Shown: positions 1 to 5,890 of the stretch, one piece after another | Layout: each line of letters starts with the position of its first letter | Position numbering within the stretch: the stretch's first letter is position 1 | Source of the DNA: an uncultured Actinomycetes bacterium | GTDB taxonomy: Bacteria; Actinomycetota; Actinomycetes; S36-B12 | NCBI GenBank assembly: GCA_937876275.1 | Contig: CALFIA010000251.1 | Coordinates: forward strand, 1-6,591 | Reading direction: 5' to 3' | DNA length: 6,591 nt | Made by a program: the position numbers and the translations under genes | The notes under the pieces: generated by a model | What the model was told of the DNA's origin: nothing | Databases searched by the model: none | What the model saw: only the letters and a program-made list of their open reading frames with translations

Positions 1-664
1 AGGCGGCAACAAGGAGATACGAGTTGCTGTCGACAATCTGGCCCGACTCCAGGGGCGTGCCCGGGTCGACGAGTTCGCTACCGGTCGACAGCACGCCGAT
101 GCGCGGGCGGCGATGCACCTTGATCTCCGCGAGGCCGATGGCCGCGAGCACGGCAATCTGGCGGCTCGTGATCACGGTGCCCGCAGGCAGTACGAGATCA
201 CCGGCAGTGACGTCATCACCGGCGCGGCGAATGAAGGCGCCGTCATCAACCGACTCATGAATGGTGACCGTGCCCATCGAGCCATCGGTGCGTTCGACCG
301 GCACTACTGCTGTCGCACCGGGCGGCATCGGGGCTCCGGTCATGATGCGAATCGCGGTGCCAGGGCGCACCGGTGTGTCAGTGCTGAAGCCGGCGGCGAG
401 ATCGCCGATGACCTCGAGGGCAGCGGGCGACTCAGCGGTGGCGCCTGCGACATCGGCGGCCAGCACGGCGTAGCCGTCCATGGAGGAGTTATCGAAGTTC
501 GGGAGCGACCAGGGGGCCACGACTTCCTCAGCCAACGCGCAGCCGATGCAGTCGGTCAGCGGGAGGCTGACGACCTCGGTCGGGCTCACTAGCGAGAGCA
601 CTCGGGCCAGGTAGTCGTCGACGCTCATCAAGGCGCCGCTACGGCCGCTCTCCCCGACGCTCAT
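1..664 (-). CDS. moeA: Molybdopterin molybdenumtransferase MoeA, N-terminal part (cut by the left edge)
   Basis: MoeA inserts molybdate into adenylylated molybdopterin in the cytoplasm, the last common step of molybdenum cofactor synthesis. About 221 residues are visible, a little over half of the usual 400 or so; the 3' end lies beyond position 1. Visible family signatures are SMDGYAV (residues 61-67), TGAPMPPGA (109-117), RRAGDDV (146-152) and the start of the MoCF_biosynth domain near residue 188 with STGSEL (193-198). The start is uncertain. ATG at 664 gives the longest form, but ATG at 628 gives MSVDDYLARV, which matches the usual MoeA N-terminus better; neither has a clear Shine-Dalgarno sequence. 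It is divergent from the coxDE operon, and its presence fits the cofactor demand of a Mo-CODH. Identity is secure; the start is not. Confidence 0.93.
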   Translation of the reverse strand, partial: MSVGESGRSGALMSVDDYLARVLSLVSPTEVVSLPLTDCIGCALAEEVVAPWSLPNFDNSSMDGYAVLAADVAGATAESPAALEVIGDLAAGFSTDTPVRPGTAIRIMTGAPMPPGATAVVPVERTDGSMGTVTIHESVDDGAFIRRAGDDVTAGDLVLPAGTVITSRQIAVLAAIGLAEIKVHRRPRIGVLSTGSELVDPGTPLESGQIVDSNSYLLVAA

Positions 665-797
665 GGGGTAACCCCGGTCTTGGGGGCGAGGGAGGGGGAA
701 GGAGTGGTCATGCCCCAAGGCTAAGGGGGGTCCGCGTTCTCCGCCTGCGGGTTTGCCCGCCCGTTGCTACCCTGGCAAGAACAACGAGAGGGCAACC
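665..797. promoter_or_regulatory. Divergent intergenic region between moeA and the coxDE operon
   Basis: This 133-base gap must hold promoters for both directions, since the flanking genes diverge. I see no strong consensus promoter. On the plus strand TACCCT (768-773) could serve as a -10 box of the actinobacterial TAnnnT type, placing a start near 780, but no good -35 box precedes it. Other visible structure is a short hairpin GCGGG-TTTG-CCCGC (747-760), a small inverted repeat GGGGT-A-ACCCC (665-675) against the moeA start, and a purine-rich stretch (682-705). The regulatory role is inferred from gene orientation only. Confidence 0.4.
786..792 (+). promoter_or_regulatory. Ribosome binding site deciding the start at 798
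   Basis: GAGAGGG lies five bases before the ATG at 798. It supports that start over the upstream in-frame TTG at 753, which would add 15 residues and has no such site. Confidence 0.6.
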
Positions 798-1040
798 ATG
801 ACCAGCGACATTGAGCGTCCCGCCGAGGCCGTGCGCCATATCTGGCAGGGCACCCCGGGAGCCATGCAAGAGCTCGACGAAGAGTGCAATCCCAACAAGG
901 CCTGCCGCAATATGAAGGAAGTTAACTTCGACGGCTTCGGCGAAGAGGGCGTGCCCGTGGCTGATGCCTGGCGCAACAAGCTCGACCGCGAGGGCAAGCG
1001 CACCGGTACTTCGCTCGGCGCCCTGCTGAACAACGGCTGA
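798..1040 (+). CDS. Unrecognised 80-residue protein, first gene of the coxDE operon
   Basis: I do not recognise this protein. It is small, soluble-looking and polar, with no signal peptide or membrane segment. It has two cysteines, C30 and C36, in the stretch EECNPNKAC, followed by a glycine/acidic segment (FDGFGEEGV, 44-52) and a basic helix-like segment (ADAWRNKLDREGKR, 55-68). Codons prefer G or C at the third position, as in the neighbouring genes, and a good ribosome binding site precedes ATG 798, so the gene is probably real. Its stop is four bases before coxD, which implies co-transcription and coupled translation. The C-x5-C pair could bind a metal or be redox active, but no known family motif supports that. 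Overlapping minus-strand frames lack comparable support and are taken as shadows. Confidence 0.75.
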   Translation: MTSDIERPAEAVRHIWQGTPGAMQELDEECNPNKACRNMKEVNFDGFGEEGVPVADAWRNKLDREGKRTGTSLGALLNNG

Positions 1041-1044
1041 GCCT

Positions 1045-1917
1045 GTGTCCTCCGCTTTCGACGGCACCACCGTCGAGTCACTCACCGCTGACCTGGGCGA
1101 CCAGGGCTACATCGCCGATCGCGGCCTCGCGACCACCCTGCTGCTCGCACTCAAGCTCGGCCGCCCACTGCTGCTCGAGGGCGAGGTGGGCGTCGGCAAG
1201 ACCGAGCTCGCCAAGACCCTCGCCACGATGCTCGGCCGCGATCTCATTCGCCTGCAGTGCTACGAGGGCATCGACATGAACCACGCTCTCTACGAGTGGG
1301 ACTACGCGCGGCAGATGCTGTTCGTGCGCTCGCTCAGCCAGAGCGAGGTTGCGACCAATGACGACGATCTCTTCGGCGAGCGCTTCCTGGTCGAGCGGCC
1401 GCTGCTGCAGGCCGTGCGCGCGGGTGACCGCTGCGTGCTGCTGATCGACGAAGTTGATCGCGCCGACGACGAGTTCGAGGCATTCCTGCTCGAGCTGCTC
1501 GGCGACTTCCAGGTGACCGTGCCCGAGGTCGGCACCATCAAGGCCGATACCCGCCCGATCGTGATCCTCACCTCGAACCGCACGCGCGAACTTCACGACG
1601 CACTCAAGCGTCGCTGCCTCTACACCTGGATCGGATTCCCCGAGCAGGATCGCGAGGTCGAAATCGTGCGCTCCCGCCTGCCGCATGTCACCGAATCCCT
1701 TGCAGCGCAGGTGGTTTCGGCGGTCAACAAGCTGCGCGCCATGGAGCTCGAGAAGCTGCCGGGCGTTGCCGAGACCATTGACTGGACGGAAAGCCTCGAC
1801 GCTCTTGGCGTGCAGAACCTCACCCCCGAGGCAGCGCTCGACACCCTCGGTGCCGTCGTGAAGGATCGCGACGATCTCGAGTACACCGCCAAGAGCGTCC
1901 AGAATGTCGTCGCCTGA
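1045..1917 (+). CDS. coxD: CoxD-type MoxR family AAA+ ATPase
   Basis: An AAA+ ATPase of the MoxR group, 290 residues and close to the usual CoxD length. Visible motifs are Walker A GEVGVGKT (residues 46-53), Walker B VLLIDE (131-136), a sensor-1 segment TSN (176-178) and a candidate arginine finger at R189/R190. In Oligotropha, CoxD is an ATP-dependent chaperone needed to add sulfur and copper to the Mo site of CODH; MoxR ATPases generally act with a VWA partner, here CoxE encoded directly downstream. The start is GTG 1045: an in-frame stop lies just upstream at 1027-1029, and the next ATG (residue 62) would remove Walker A. The Shine-Dalgarno sequence is weak, so coupling to the upstream gene, which ends four bases earlier, is likely. 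The last 14 bases overlap coxE. Family is certain; the CoxD role rests on context. Confidence 0.93.
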   Translation: MSSAFDGTTVESLTADLGDQGYIADRGLATTLLLALKLGRPLLLEGEVGVGKTELAKTLATMLGRDLIRLQCYEGIDMNHALYEWDYARQMLFVRSLSQSEVATNDDDLFGERFLVERPLLQAVRAGDRCVLLIDEVDRADDEFEAFLLELLGDFQVTVPEVGTIKADTRPIVILTSNRTRELHDALKRRCLYTWIGFPEQDREVEIVRSRLPHVTESLAAQVVSAVNKLRAMELEKLPGVAETIDWTESLDALGVQNLTPEAALDTLGAVVKDRDDLEYTAKSVQNVVA

Positions 1918-3037
1918 CGAGATCGAGGAGCTCTTCGTCGCCTTCGGTCATGCGCTGCGCGATGCGGGCCTCCCGATCGGCACTGACGACGTCCTGGCCT
2001 TCTGCGCAGGAGTCGCCGAGCTCGATGTCACCGACATCATGGATGTCTACTGGGCAGGCCGCTGCACGCTGGTGCGTCGCCGCGAGCACGTGCCGATCTA
2101 CAACGAGATCTTCCAGCGCTTCTTCTTCGACCATGCGGCTCCTGGCTCGCCGGAACTGAAGAAGATGATGAAGGCATCGTCGAATGCCGGCGCCACGATC
2201 GAGATCCCGAATACCGAGGAAGGCCTGCCGGGCGAGATCAGCCCTGACGAGGTCAAGCTCGGGTACGTCGCGAGTACCTCCGAGATCTACCGCAGTAAGG
2301 CGTTCGCCGACTGCACCGATGCTGAGCTGCGCCAATTGCGCCGACTCATGTCGCACATGCGCGTTACCCCGCCCAAGCGCCGCACGCACCGCATGACTCG
2401 CTCGCGCAAGAGCTCAATGCTCGACATGCGCCGCATGGTGCGCGAATCAATGCGTGCCCTCGGCGAACCCCGCGATCTGAGCTTCCGCACCCGCAAGGAG
2501 AAGCTGCGTCCGCTTGTTCTCATCCTCGACGTCTCGGGTTCGATGGCCGACTACTCGCGCAACATGCTGCAGTTCGCCTACTCGGCCCGCCGCGCGAATG
2601 CCAAGGTCGACGTCTTCTGCTTCGGCACCCGGCTGACCCGCATTACCCGCTCCCTGGATCGCCGCAGCCCCGATGAGGCCATGCGCAAGGCGGGCGAATC
2701 GGTACTCGACTGGGATGGCGGCACGCGAATCGGCGATTCCCTTAAGGCCTTCACCCGCGAGGCCCGCAAATCTCGCCTGGGCCGAGGGGCCATCGTGGTG
2801 ATCTGCTCCGACGGTCTCGACCGCGGCGAGCCACAGCAGCTCTCGGAGGCCATGGAGGCGCTCTCGCGCATCGCCCACCGGGTGATCTGGGTGAATCCGC
2901 ACCGCGGTGATGCGGTCGTCTACGTGCCCGCATCCCTCGGCATGATCGTCGCCGAGCCCTACATCGACGAAGTGCACTCCGGCCATAACCTCGCTAGCCT
3001 CGAGCGTCTGGCCAACCGACTAGCGAAGGTGGGGTAA
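1904..3037 (+). CDS. coxE: CoxE-type VWA domain protein
   Basis: A 377-residue VWA protein of the CoxE family, the partner of CoxD in maturing the copper/sulfur-containing CODH active site. The N-terminal half (about 1-150) is the family-specific region. A strongly basic linker (about 151-200, many R and K) leads into the VWA domain (about 202-377). The MIDAS metal site is complete: DVSGS (D209, S211, S213), the threonine in GGTRIG (T274) and the aspartate in SDG (D303). No signal peptide or membrane segment is seen, so it is probably cytoplasmic. ATG 1904 lies inside the end of coxD, a 14-base overlap typical of coupled coxDE pairs. The stop is three bases before the next gene. Related VWA proteins exist outside CODH clusters, but moeA, coxG and the CoxI-like gene nearby support the CoxE call. 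Confidence 0.93.
   Translation: MSSPDEIEELFVAFGHALRDAGLPIGTDDVLAFCAGVAELDVTDIMDVYWAGRCTLVRRREHVPIYNEIFQRFFFDHAAPGSPELKKMMKASSNAGATIEIPNTEEGLPGEISPDEVKLGYVASTSEIYRSKAFADCTDAELRQLRRLMSHMRVTPPKRRTHRMTRSRKSSMLDMRRMVRESMRALGEPRDLSFRTRKEKLRPLVLILDVSGSMADYSRNMLQFAYSARRANAKVDVFCFGTRLTRITRSLDRRSPDEAMRKAGESVLDWDGGTRIGDSLKAFTREARKSRLGRGAIVVICSDGLDRGEPQQLSEAMEALSRIAHRVIWVNPHRGDAVVYVPASLGMIVAEPYIDEVHSGHNLASLERLANRLAKVG
3026..3034 (+). promoter_or_regulatory. Ribosome binding site for the 98-residue protein
   Basis: AAGGTGGGG inside the last codons of coxE, six bases before ATG 3041. It supports that start and coupling to coxE translation. Confidence 0.55.
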
Positions 3038-3040
3038 CCC

Positions 3041-3337
3041 ATGCGATACAGCATTTCCCTGCAGGCCGAGGGTGACCGTGAGTTCACCCTTGAAGAGACC
3101 ATTGAGCTCGCTGATGCAGTCGCCCCCCTCGAGGGCATCGCCAGCGGCATGGGCACCTGGGGCTACGGCGCACAGATCGTGGTCGAGGCCGAGAATTCCG
3201 ATCTCGCGGTCGAGAAGGCACTCGCCGTGTTCGCCGAGGCCATCGCGAAGACCAACCTGCCCGTGTGGCCCGTCGCTCGCGCTGAGTCATTGGCAGAGGA
3301 CGACGACTACGCCGAGCTCGAAGACCTCATTCCGTGA
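3041..3337 (+). CDS. Unrecognised 98-residue protein behind coxE
   Basis: I cannot name a family. The pattern of strands and helices suggests a small alpha/beta domain: strand 2-8 (RYSISLQ), helix about 16-29, a glycine-rich turn (GIASGMGTWGYGAQ, 32-45), strand 44-50 (AQIVVEA), helix about 54-70, and strand 75-80 (VWPVAR). This resembles a beta-alpha-beta-beta-alpha-beta ferredoxin-like fold, which is inference from the residue pattern only. The tail (85-98) is acidic. There is no signal peptide or membrane segment. ATG 3041 follows coxE by three bases with a good ribosome binding site, and the stop overlaps the GTG of the next gene by four bases, so it is clearly part of the operon. A role in CODH maturation alongside CoxD/CoxE is suggested by position alone. 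Confidence 0.8.
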   Translation: MRYSISLQAEGDREFTLEETIELADAVAPLEGIASGMGTWGYGAQIVVEAENSDLAVEKALAVFAEAIAKTNLPVWPVARAESLAEDDDYAELEDLIP

Positions 3338-3762
3338 TTCGCCTGGGCAGCCTGGCCGGCTATTCCTTCGAGGGCCCTCGTGCGCTCGCCGGCTGGACAG
3401 CCCCTGCGCAGCCGGCGGTCTACGCACTGCTCGCCAAGTCGAATCCTGAGCGCCCGCAAGAGTTTTCCGTCATCTACGTCGGCCACTCCGACGACCTCAC
3501 GACCGAAGGTTTCCCGTTCCGGCACCCGAGCTCACCTGCCTGGATCGAGCGCGCCGGCGGCAAGTTCAACCTGCACATCTGCTGGCTCGACGTGCCGGGC
3601 GGCACCAAGGCGCATCGCGAGCAGATCATGCAAGAGCTCATCGCGATCTATGACCCGAGCTGCAACACGAACAAGTTCGACAATGCGTGGAAAGACGAGT
3701 GGATCGGCGCGTACGACACGAGTGTCACCGACGCCCTGACCACCGAGCGCACCCCCGACTAA
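3334..3762 (+). CDS. GIY-YIG-like domain protein, last gene of the coxDE operon
   Basis: A 142-residue protein in which I see the landmarks of a GIY-YIG fold: AVY (residues 28-30, in place of GIY), YVG (48-50, in place of YIG) in IYVGHSDDL, a possible catalytic-type arginine R63 in FRH, glutamate E101 in QELI, and the family-like ending ELIAIYDPSCN (101-111). The spacing and the Y-x-P-x-x-N close resemble compact GIY-YIG nucleases. However, the first glycine is alanine and the arginine position is uncertain, so nuclease activity cannot be assumed. GTG 3334 overlaps the preceding stop by four bases (GTGA), indicating coupling. The tail after residue 112 holds WKDEW and nothing recognised. A DNA-cutting domain in a CODH maturation operon is odd; it may be a repurposed fold or an unrelated passenger. 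Confidence 0.75.
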   Translation: MIRLGSLAGYSFEGPRALAGWTAPAQPAVYALLAKSNPERPQEFSVIYVGHSDDLTTEGFPFRHPSSPAWIERAGGKFNLHICWLDVPGGTKAHREQIMQELIAIYDPSCNTNKFDNAWKDEWIGAYDTSVTDALTTERTPD

Positions 3763-3894
3763 TGGCTGCATGCCGCTAAGTCGACTCCGTGTTCCCTGCT
3801 GCTCTTCTCGACAATTGACGTGACGACGTCGTGCCCAACAAACAAGTGAGGCGCCCGGCCTAAGCCGGACGCCTCACTGTGAACGTGTTCTCGA
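3763..3894. other. Convergent intergenic region
   Basis: It lies between the ends of the plus-strand operon (3762) and the minus-strand operon (3895). It holds the hairpin terminator at 3845-3878, a 10-base palindrome ACGACGTCGT (3823-3832) and part of a 16-base palindrome that straddles its right border. No gene is seen. Confidence 0.7.
3845..3878. terminator. Hairpin terminator between convergent operons, probably bidirectional
   Basis: The arms at 3845-3859 and 3864-3878 pair over 15 positions with one C/A mismatch, with a CTAA loop. On the minus strand the stem is followed by TTGTTTGTT, a T-rich tract fitting an intrinsic terminator for the membrane-protein operon. On the plus strand no T tract follows, so termination of the coxDE operon there is less certain. 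Confidence 0.8.
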
Positions 3895-3904
3895 CTAGTC
3901 GAGA
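3889..3904. repeat. 16-base perfect palindrome over a stop codon
   Basis: TCTCGACTAGTCGAGA is identical on both strands. It covers the last codons and TAG stop of the 119-residue minus-strand gene, 10 bases from the terminator hairpin. With no loop bases it looks more like a protein-binding palindrome than an RNA hairpin, but chance plus coding constraint is possible. Confidence 0.5.
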
Positions 3905-4254
3905 TCGACTCCCACCGACTCCATCAGACGCGAGCGACGGGTGCCCATGGCGGGCTTGTTGACACCATCAGCCACGTGATCATCGTGGTTGAAGGTTGCG
4001 CCGACAACGATGGCCTCGCCCATGCCGTAGAGCAGGGGCAGTGCGCCGGCGGTGACTCCACCGGTGGTGTTGATGGAGGTCAGGCCCGGGGCGATGGCCT
4101 CGGCGTCCGACTTCACCTGCCACACCAGATCAGCGGACTCCTCGAGGCCTGAGGCCACGGTCTTCAGCTGGGTGCTGACGATGTACAGGTAGACAGCGAG
4201 ACCCGCGATCAGCGCGGCGATGTCGATGACGGTGAAGAGCTGCATTCCACTCAT
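3895..4254 (-). CDS. Small single-pass membrane protein, fifth of five in a row (119 aa)
   Basis: I do not recognise a named family. One hydrophobic segment (about residues 9-27, VIDIAALIAGLAVYLYIV) is followed by a polar helix-like region (30-58) and the segment INTTGGVTAGALPLLYG (61-77), which resembles ITTTAGGVELV in the gene just upstream. It is the longest of the five, with a hydrophilic C-terminal extension holding NHDDH (89-93) and a basic patch TRRSR (104-108). ATG 4254 overlaps the upstream stop by four bases (ATGA). M4 is a possible alternative start. The gene ends just before the operon terminator. A role with CoxG/CODH at the membrane is inferred from the operon only. Confidence 0.82.
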   Translation of the reverse strand: MSGMQLFTVIDIAALIAGLAVYLYIVSTQLKTVASGLEESADLVWQVKSDAEAIAPGLTSINTTGGVTAGALPLLYGMGEAIVVGATFNHDDHVADGVNKPAMGTRRSRLMESVGVDLD

Positions 4255-4526
4255 GAGCGCACCTTGTCCAGTACTCGTCCGAGGAACAGATGGTGTTCCA
4301 GTCCTTCCGCCAGTACGAGCTCGACGCCACCGGCAGTGGTGGTGATGAGCGCGGTGTCAGCGGTGTTGCCCTTGATGGCAACGAGGGTCTCCTTGATCGC
4401 GTCAACGCGCTTGCGGATGCGTGCAACGAAGATGACCAGCAAGGTCAGCAGCGCTGCAACAACCACGACGACGATTGCGCCAAGCACGTTGGCGATCATC
4501 CAGAGGTTATCGACCTGTGAATCCAT
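4251..4526 (-). CDS. Small single-pass membrane protein, fourth of five in a row (91 aa)
   Basis: A strongly hydrophobic segment (about residues 10-35, with IVVVVVAALLTLLVIFV) is followed at once by a basic stretch ARIRKR (35-40), which by the positive-inside rule puts the C-terminal part in the cytoplasm. The rest is an amphipathic, possibly coiled-coil region (DAIKETLVAIKGNT) and ITTTAGGVELVLAEGLE. The general layout recalls DUF948-like small membrane proteins, but I cannot assign it. ATG 4526 was chosen over ATG 4553 because GGGAGG stands five bases upstream and the longer form would overlap the preceding gene. Only one base separates it from the upstream stop. Confidence 0.82.
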   Translation of the reverse strand: MDSQVDNLWMIANVLGAIVVVVVAALLTLLVIFVARIRKRVDAIKETLVAIKGNTADTALITTTAGGVELVLAEGLEHHLFLGRVLDKVRS

Positions 4527-4527
4527 G

Positions 4528-4782
4528 TCAGCCTCCCAGCCGTGTACGGCCACGCTTGAGGCCGGCGATGATTCCGAGTGCAGAATCGATGGTCTCGTTG
4601 AGCCCGGCCAGGCCAGCGGTGTTCTTCTCCGCCTGCTGGAGGCGGGTCAAGATGCTGCCTGCCTGATTGCCGATGCGCCATGCGAGTACCAGGATCGGTA
4701 CGACCAGCGCGACGACTACGAGCACGACCACGAGGCCGATGATGTAGCCGACGAGCCAGCCCTCATGTCCGGTGAAGTCCAT
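4528..4782 (-). CDS. Small single-pass membrane protein, third of five in a row (84 aa)
   Basis: A long hydrophobic segment (about residues 9-34, rich in valine: IIGLVVVLVVVALVVPILVLAW in its core) is followed by a short amphipathic helix (RIGNQAGSILTRLQQAEKNT) and the ending LNETIDSALGIIAGLKRGR, basic at the C-terminus. The segment EKNTAGLAGLNET is similar in style to the KGNTADTALITTT region of the next gene. ATG 4782 has a perfect AGGAGG eight bases upstream, whose first base overlaps the last base of the preceding stop codon (TAAGGAGG). No known function; unassigned family. Confidence 0.82.
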   Translation of the reverse strand: MDFTGHEGWLVGYIIGLVVVLVVVALVVPILVLAWRIGNQAGSILTRLQQAEKNTAGLAGLNETIDSALGIIAGLKRGRTRLGG

Positions 4783-4795
4783 GTGTCAGCCCTCC

Positions 4796-5023
4796 TTAGA
4801 TCGTATCCGCGAAGGCCTTGACCGGAGCCAGGCTCTGGTTGACCGACGCCACGGTGGACGGAACAGTGGATGTCTTCTGCACGATGACCTCGACGCCGCC
4901 ATCGAGAACCGCGAGGGTCTTCGACGTGGCTGAGAGATGCAAGATCGCGCGCAGCAGGCCGAGTGCGGCCGCTGCGATGATCAGCGCTCCCAGGATCAGC
5001 GTGACGATTGCTTCAACAGGCAT
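4796..5023 (-). CDS. Small single-pass membrane protein, second of five in a row (75 aa)
   Basis: The shortest of the set. One hydrophobic segment (about residues 5-27, IVTLILGALIIAAAALGLL) is followed by LRAILHLSATSKTL and a polar tail with LDGGVEVIVQKTSTVPSTVASVNQSL. Unlike its neighbours it has few charged residues after the membrane segment, so orientation is unclear. ATG 5023 is preceded by AGGAGA at a spacing of five bases, which overlaps the stop codon of the upstream gene. I cannot assign a family. Confidence 0.8.
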   Translation of the reverse strand: MPVEAIVTLILGALIIAAAALGLLRAILHLSATSKTLAVLDGGVEVIVQKTSTVPSTVASVNQSLAPVKAFADTI

Positions 5024-5032
5024 ACCGGTCTC

Positions 5033-5287
5033 CTAACCGAGAAGCTTCGAGACGGGACCGGCGTAACGCACCGCTCCATTGGCAACGTCCTTGATGACGA
5101 GGTCGGTGGTCGCGAGAAGCTCAGGTGTCGTGTTGAGCTCTCCGATCAGTGCGACGCCGCCGGCAAGGGTGTCATCGGCTGCTGCGCGAATGCGCTCCAG
5201 CGCACCGAGCAGCATGTTCAGCAGCCCCACCAGCACGGGCACGATGATGATGAGAAGGATCAGGTTTCCGACCATCCACAGACTCAT
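5033..5287 (-). CDS. Small single-pass membrane protein, first of five in a row (84 aa)
   Basis: It starts 15 bases after coxG. The hydrophobic segment (about residues 6-27, VGNLILLIIIVPVLVGLLNML) is followed by an amphipathic helix with LERIRAAADDTL (30-41) and a polar region IGELNTTPELLATTDLVIKDV. The NTT/T-rich turn after the helix recurs in the other four proteins. ATG 5287 has GGAGA six bases upstream. Position directly behind coxG makes it the most likely of the set to contact CoxG or CODH, but this is inference. No known family recognised. Confidence 0.82.
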   Translation of the reverse strand: MSLWMVGNLILLIIIVPVLVGLLNMLLGALERIRAAADDTLAGGVALIGELNTTPELLATTDLVIKDVANGAVRYAGPVSKLLG

Positions 5288-5302
5288 GATGTGTCTCCGT
5301 TT

Positions 5303-5890
5303 CTAGCGGCTCGGGGCCGGCTCGTAGGGCAGGAAGAACCGGGCGAACACACGCCGGGCCGCACGCCGGAAGGCGATGAGGCCGATCGCGATGCCGCTGG
5401 CGGCTGCGGGGCCACCGATGGCCATCGGGTCGCGACCCTCGGCCATGGCGGTGATGCGCGCCTTCATTGAGGTCGCCGTCTGGTCGACGAGAACGCCGGT
5501 GACGTCAACGACAAGACCGCGGCCGTACTGCGCCGCAGCACCGGAGATCGCGAGATCCATGCTGATGTCAACGCGAGTCGAGGCACCGAGCGGCTTCAGG
5601 GCGATGGTCATCAGCATGACTGCCGAGCCGCGGCCCTTCTTGTCAGCGCCGGCGGCGTCGAGCACGAGTGCTTTACGCGCCTCGTCACGCTCCTTGATCT
5701 TCACCGACCCGGAGAACTCAAGCTTGACCGGACCTGCCGAGATGATCACGTCGCCCTCGTACTGATCCTCACCAACCTCATTGGTGAGATCCGCGCCGGG
5801 AATACATGCCGCAACCAGCGGAATGTCGTAGAAGAACTTCCAGACCTGATCGACCGGCTGATCGACGTCAAATGACTGATTGATCAGCAT
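5303..5890 (-). CDS. coxG: CoxG, SRPBCC-fold CODH membrane partner
   Basis: CoxG belongs to the SRPBCC (START-like) ligand-binding superfamily. It links Mo-CODH to the membrane, and recent work on mycobacterial CoxG points to menaquinone binding and delivery to CODH. The protein has 195 residues. The N-terminus shows the family pattern FDVDQPVDQVWKFFYDI (residues 7-23) and CIPGADL (29-35); the SRPBCC domain runs to about residue 150. A hydrophobic/basic tail (about 159-188, SGIAIGLIAFRRAARRVFAR) is likely the membrane-associating end. ATG 5890 was chosen over ATG 5944 because GGGAGG lies four bases before it and the family starts here. It overlaps the end of the CoxI-like gene by seven bases. 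Downstream are the five small membrane proteins. Confidence 0.93.
   Translation of the reverse strand: MLINQSFDVDQPVDQVWKFFYDIPLVAACIPGADLTNEVGEDQYEGDVIISAGPVKLEFSGSVKIKERDEARKALVLDAAGADKKGRGSAVMLMTIALKPLGASTRVDISMDLAISGAAAQYGRGLVVDVTGVLVDQTATSMKARITAMAEGRDPMAIGGPAAASGIAIGLIAFRRAARRVFARFFLPYEPAPSR

Noticed and set aside
665..675. GGGGTAACCCC next to the moeA start, and a similar GGGGTAACCC at 3031-3040 before another start
   Set aside because: The second copy is explained by the coxE stop codon and the ribosome binding site of the next gene, so the resemblance is probably chance.
682..730. Purine-rich stretch with several G runs, possible G-quadruplex upstream of the coxDE operon
   Set aside because: Only three G runs of at least three are close together (682-686, 690-692, 694-698); the fourth (725-730) is far away, and G runs are common in high-GC DNA.
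665..797. Possible molybdenum cofactor riboswitch ahead of moeA
   Set aside because: The region is short and I could not make out the multi-stem architecture; only isolated 5-base stems are visible.
708..1085. Minus-strand open frames opposite the 80-residue gene
   Set aside because: No recognisable motif and no ribosome binding site; the plus-strand gene has both a good site and typical codon choice.
3823..3832. 10-base palindrome ACGACGTCGT in the convergent intergenic region
   Set aside because: Short palindromes of G/C-rich type are frequent by chance, and nothing nearby suggests a binding site.
4264..4821. Long plus-strand open frame opposite the small membrane-protein genes
   Set aside because: The minus-strand genes explain the same bases with membrane segments, start signals and exact junctions; the plus frame spans several of them with no family motif.
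5376..5765. Plus-strand open frame inside coxG
   Set aside because: It lies wholly opposite coxG, has serine/arginine/proline-rich low-complexity composition typical of a shadow frame in high-GC DNA, and no motif.
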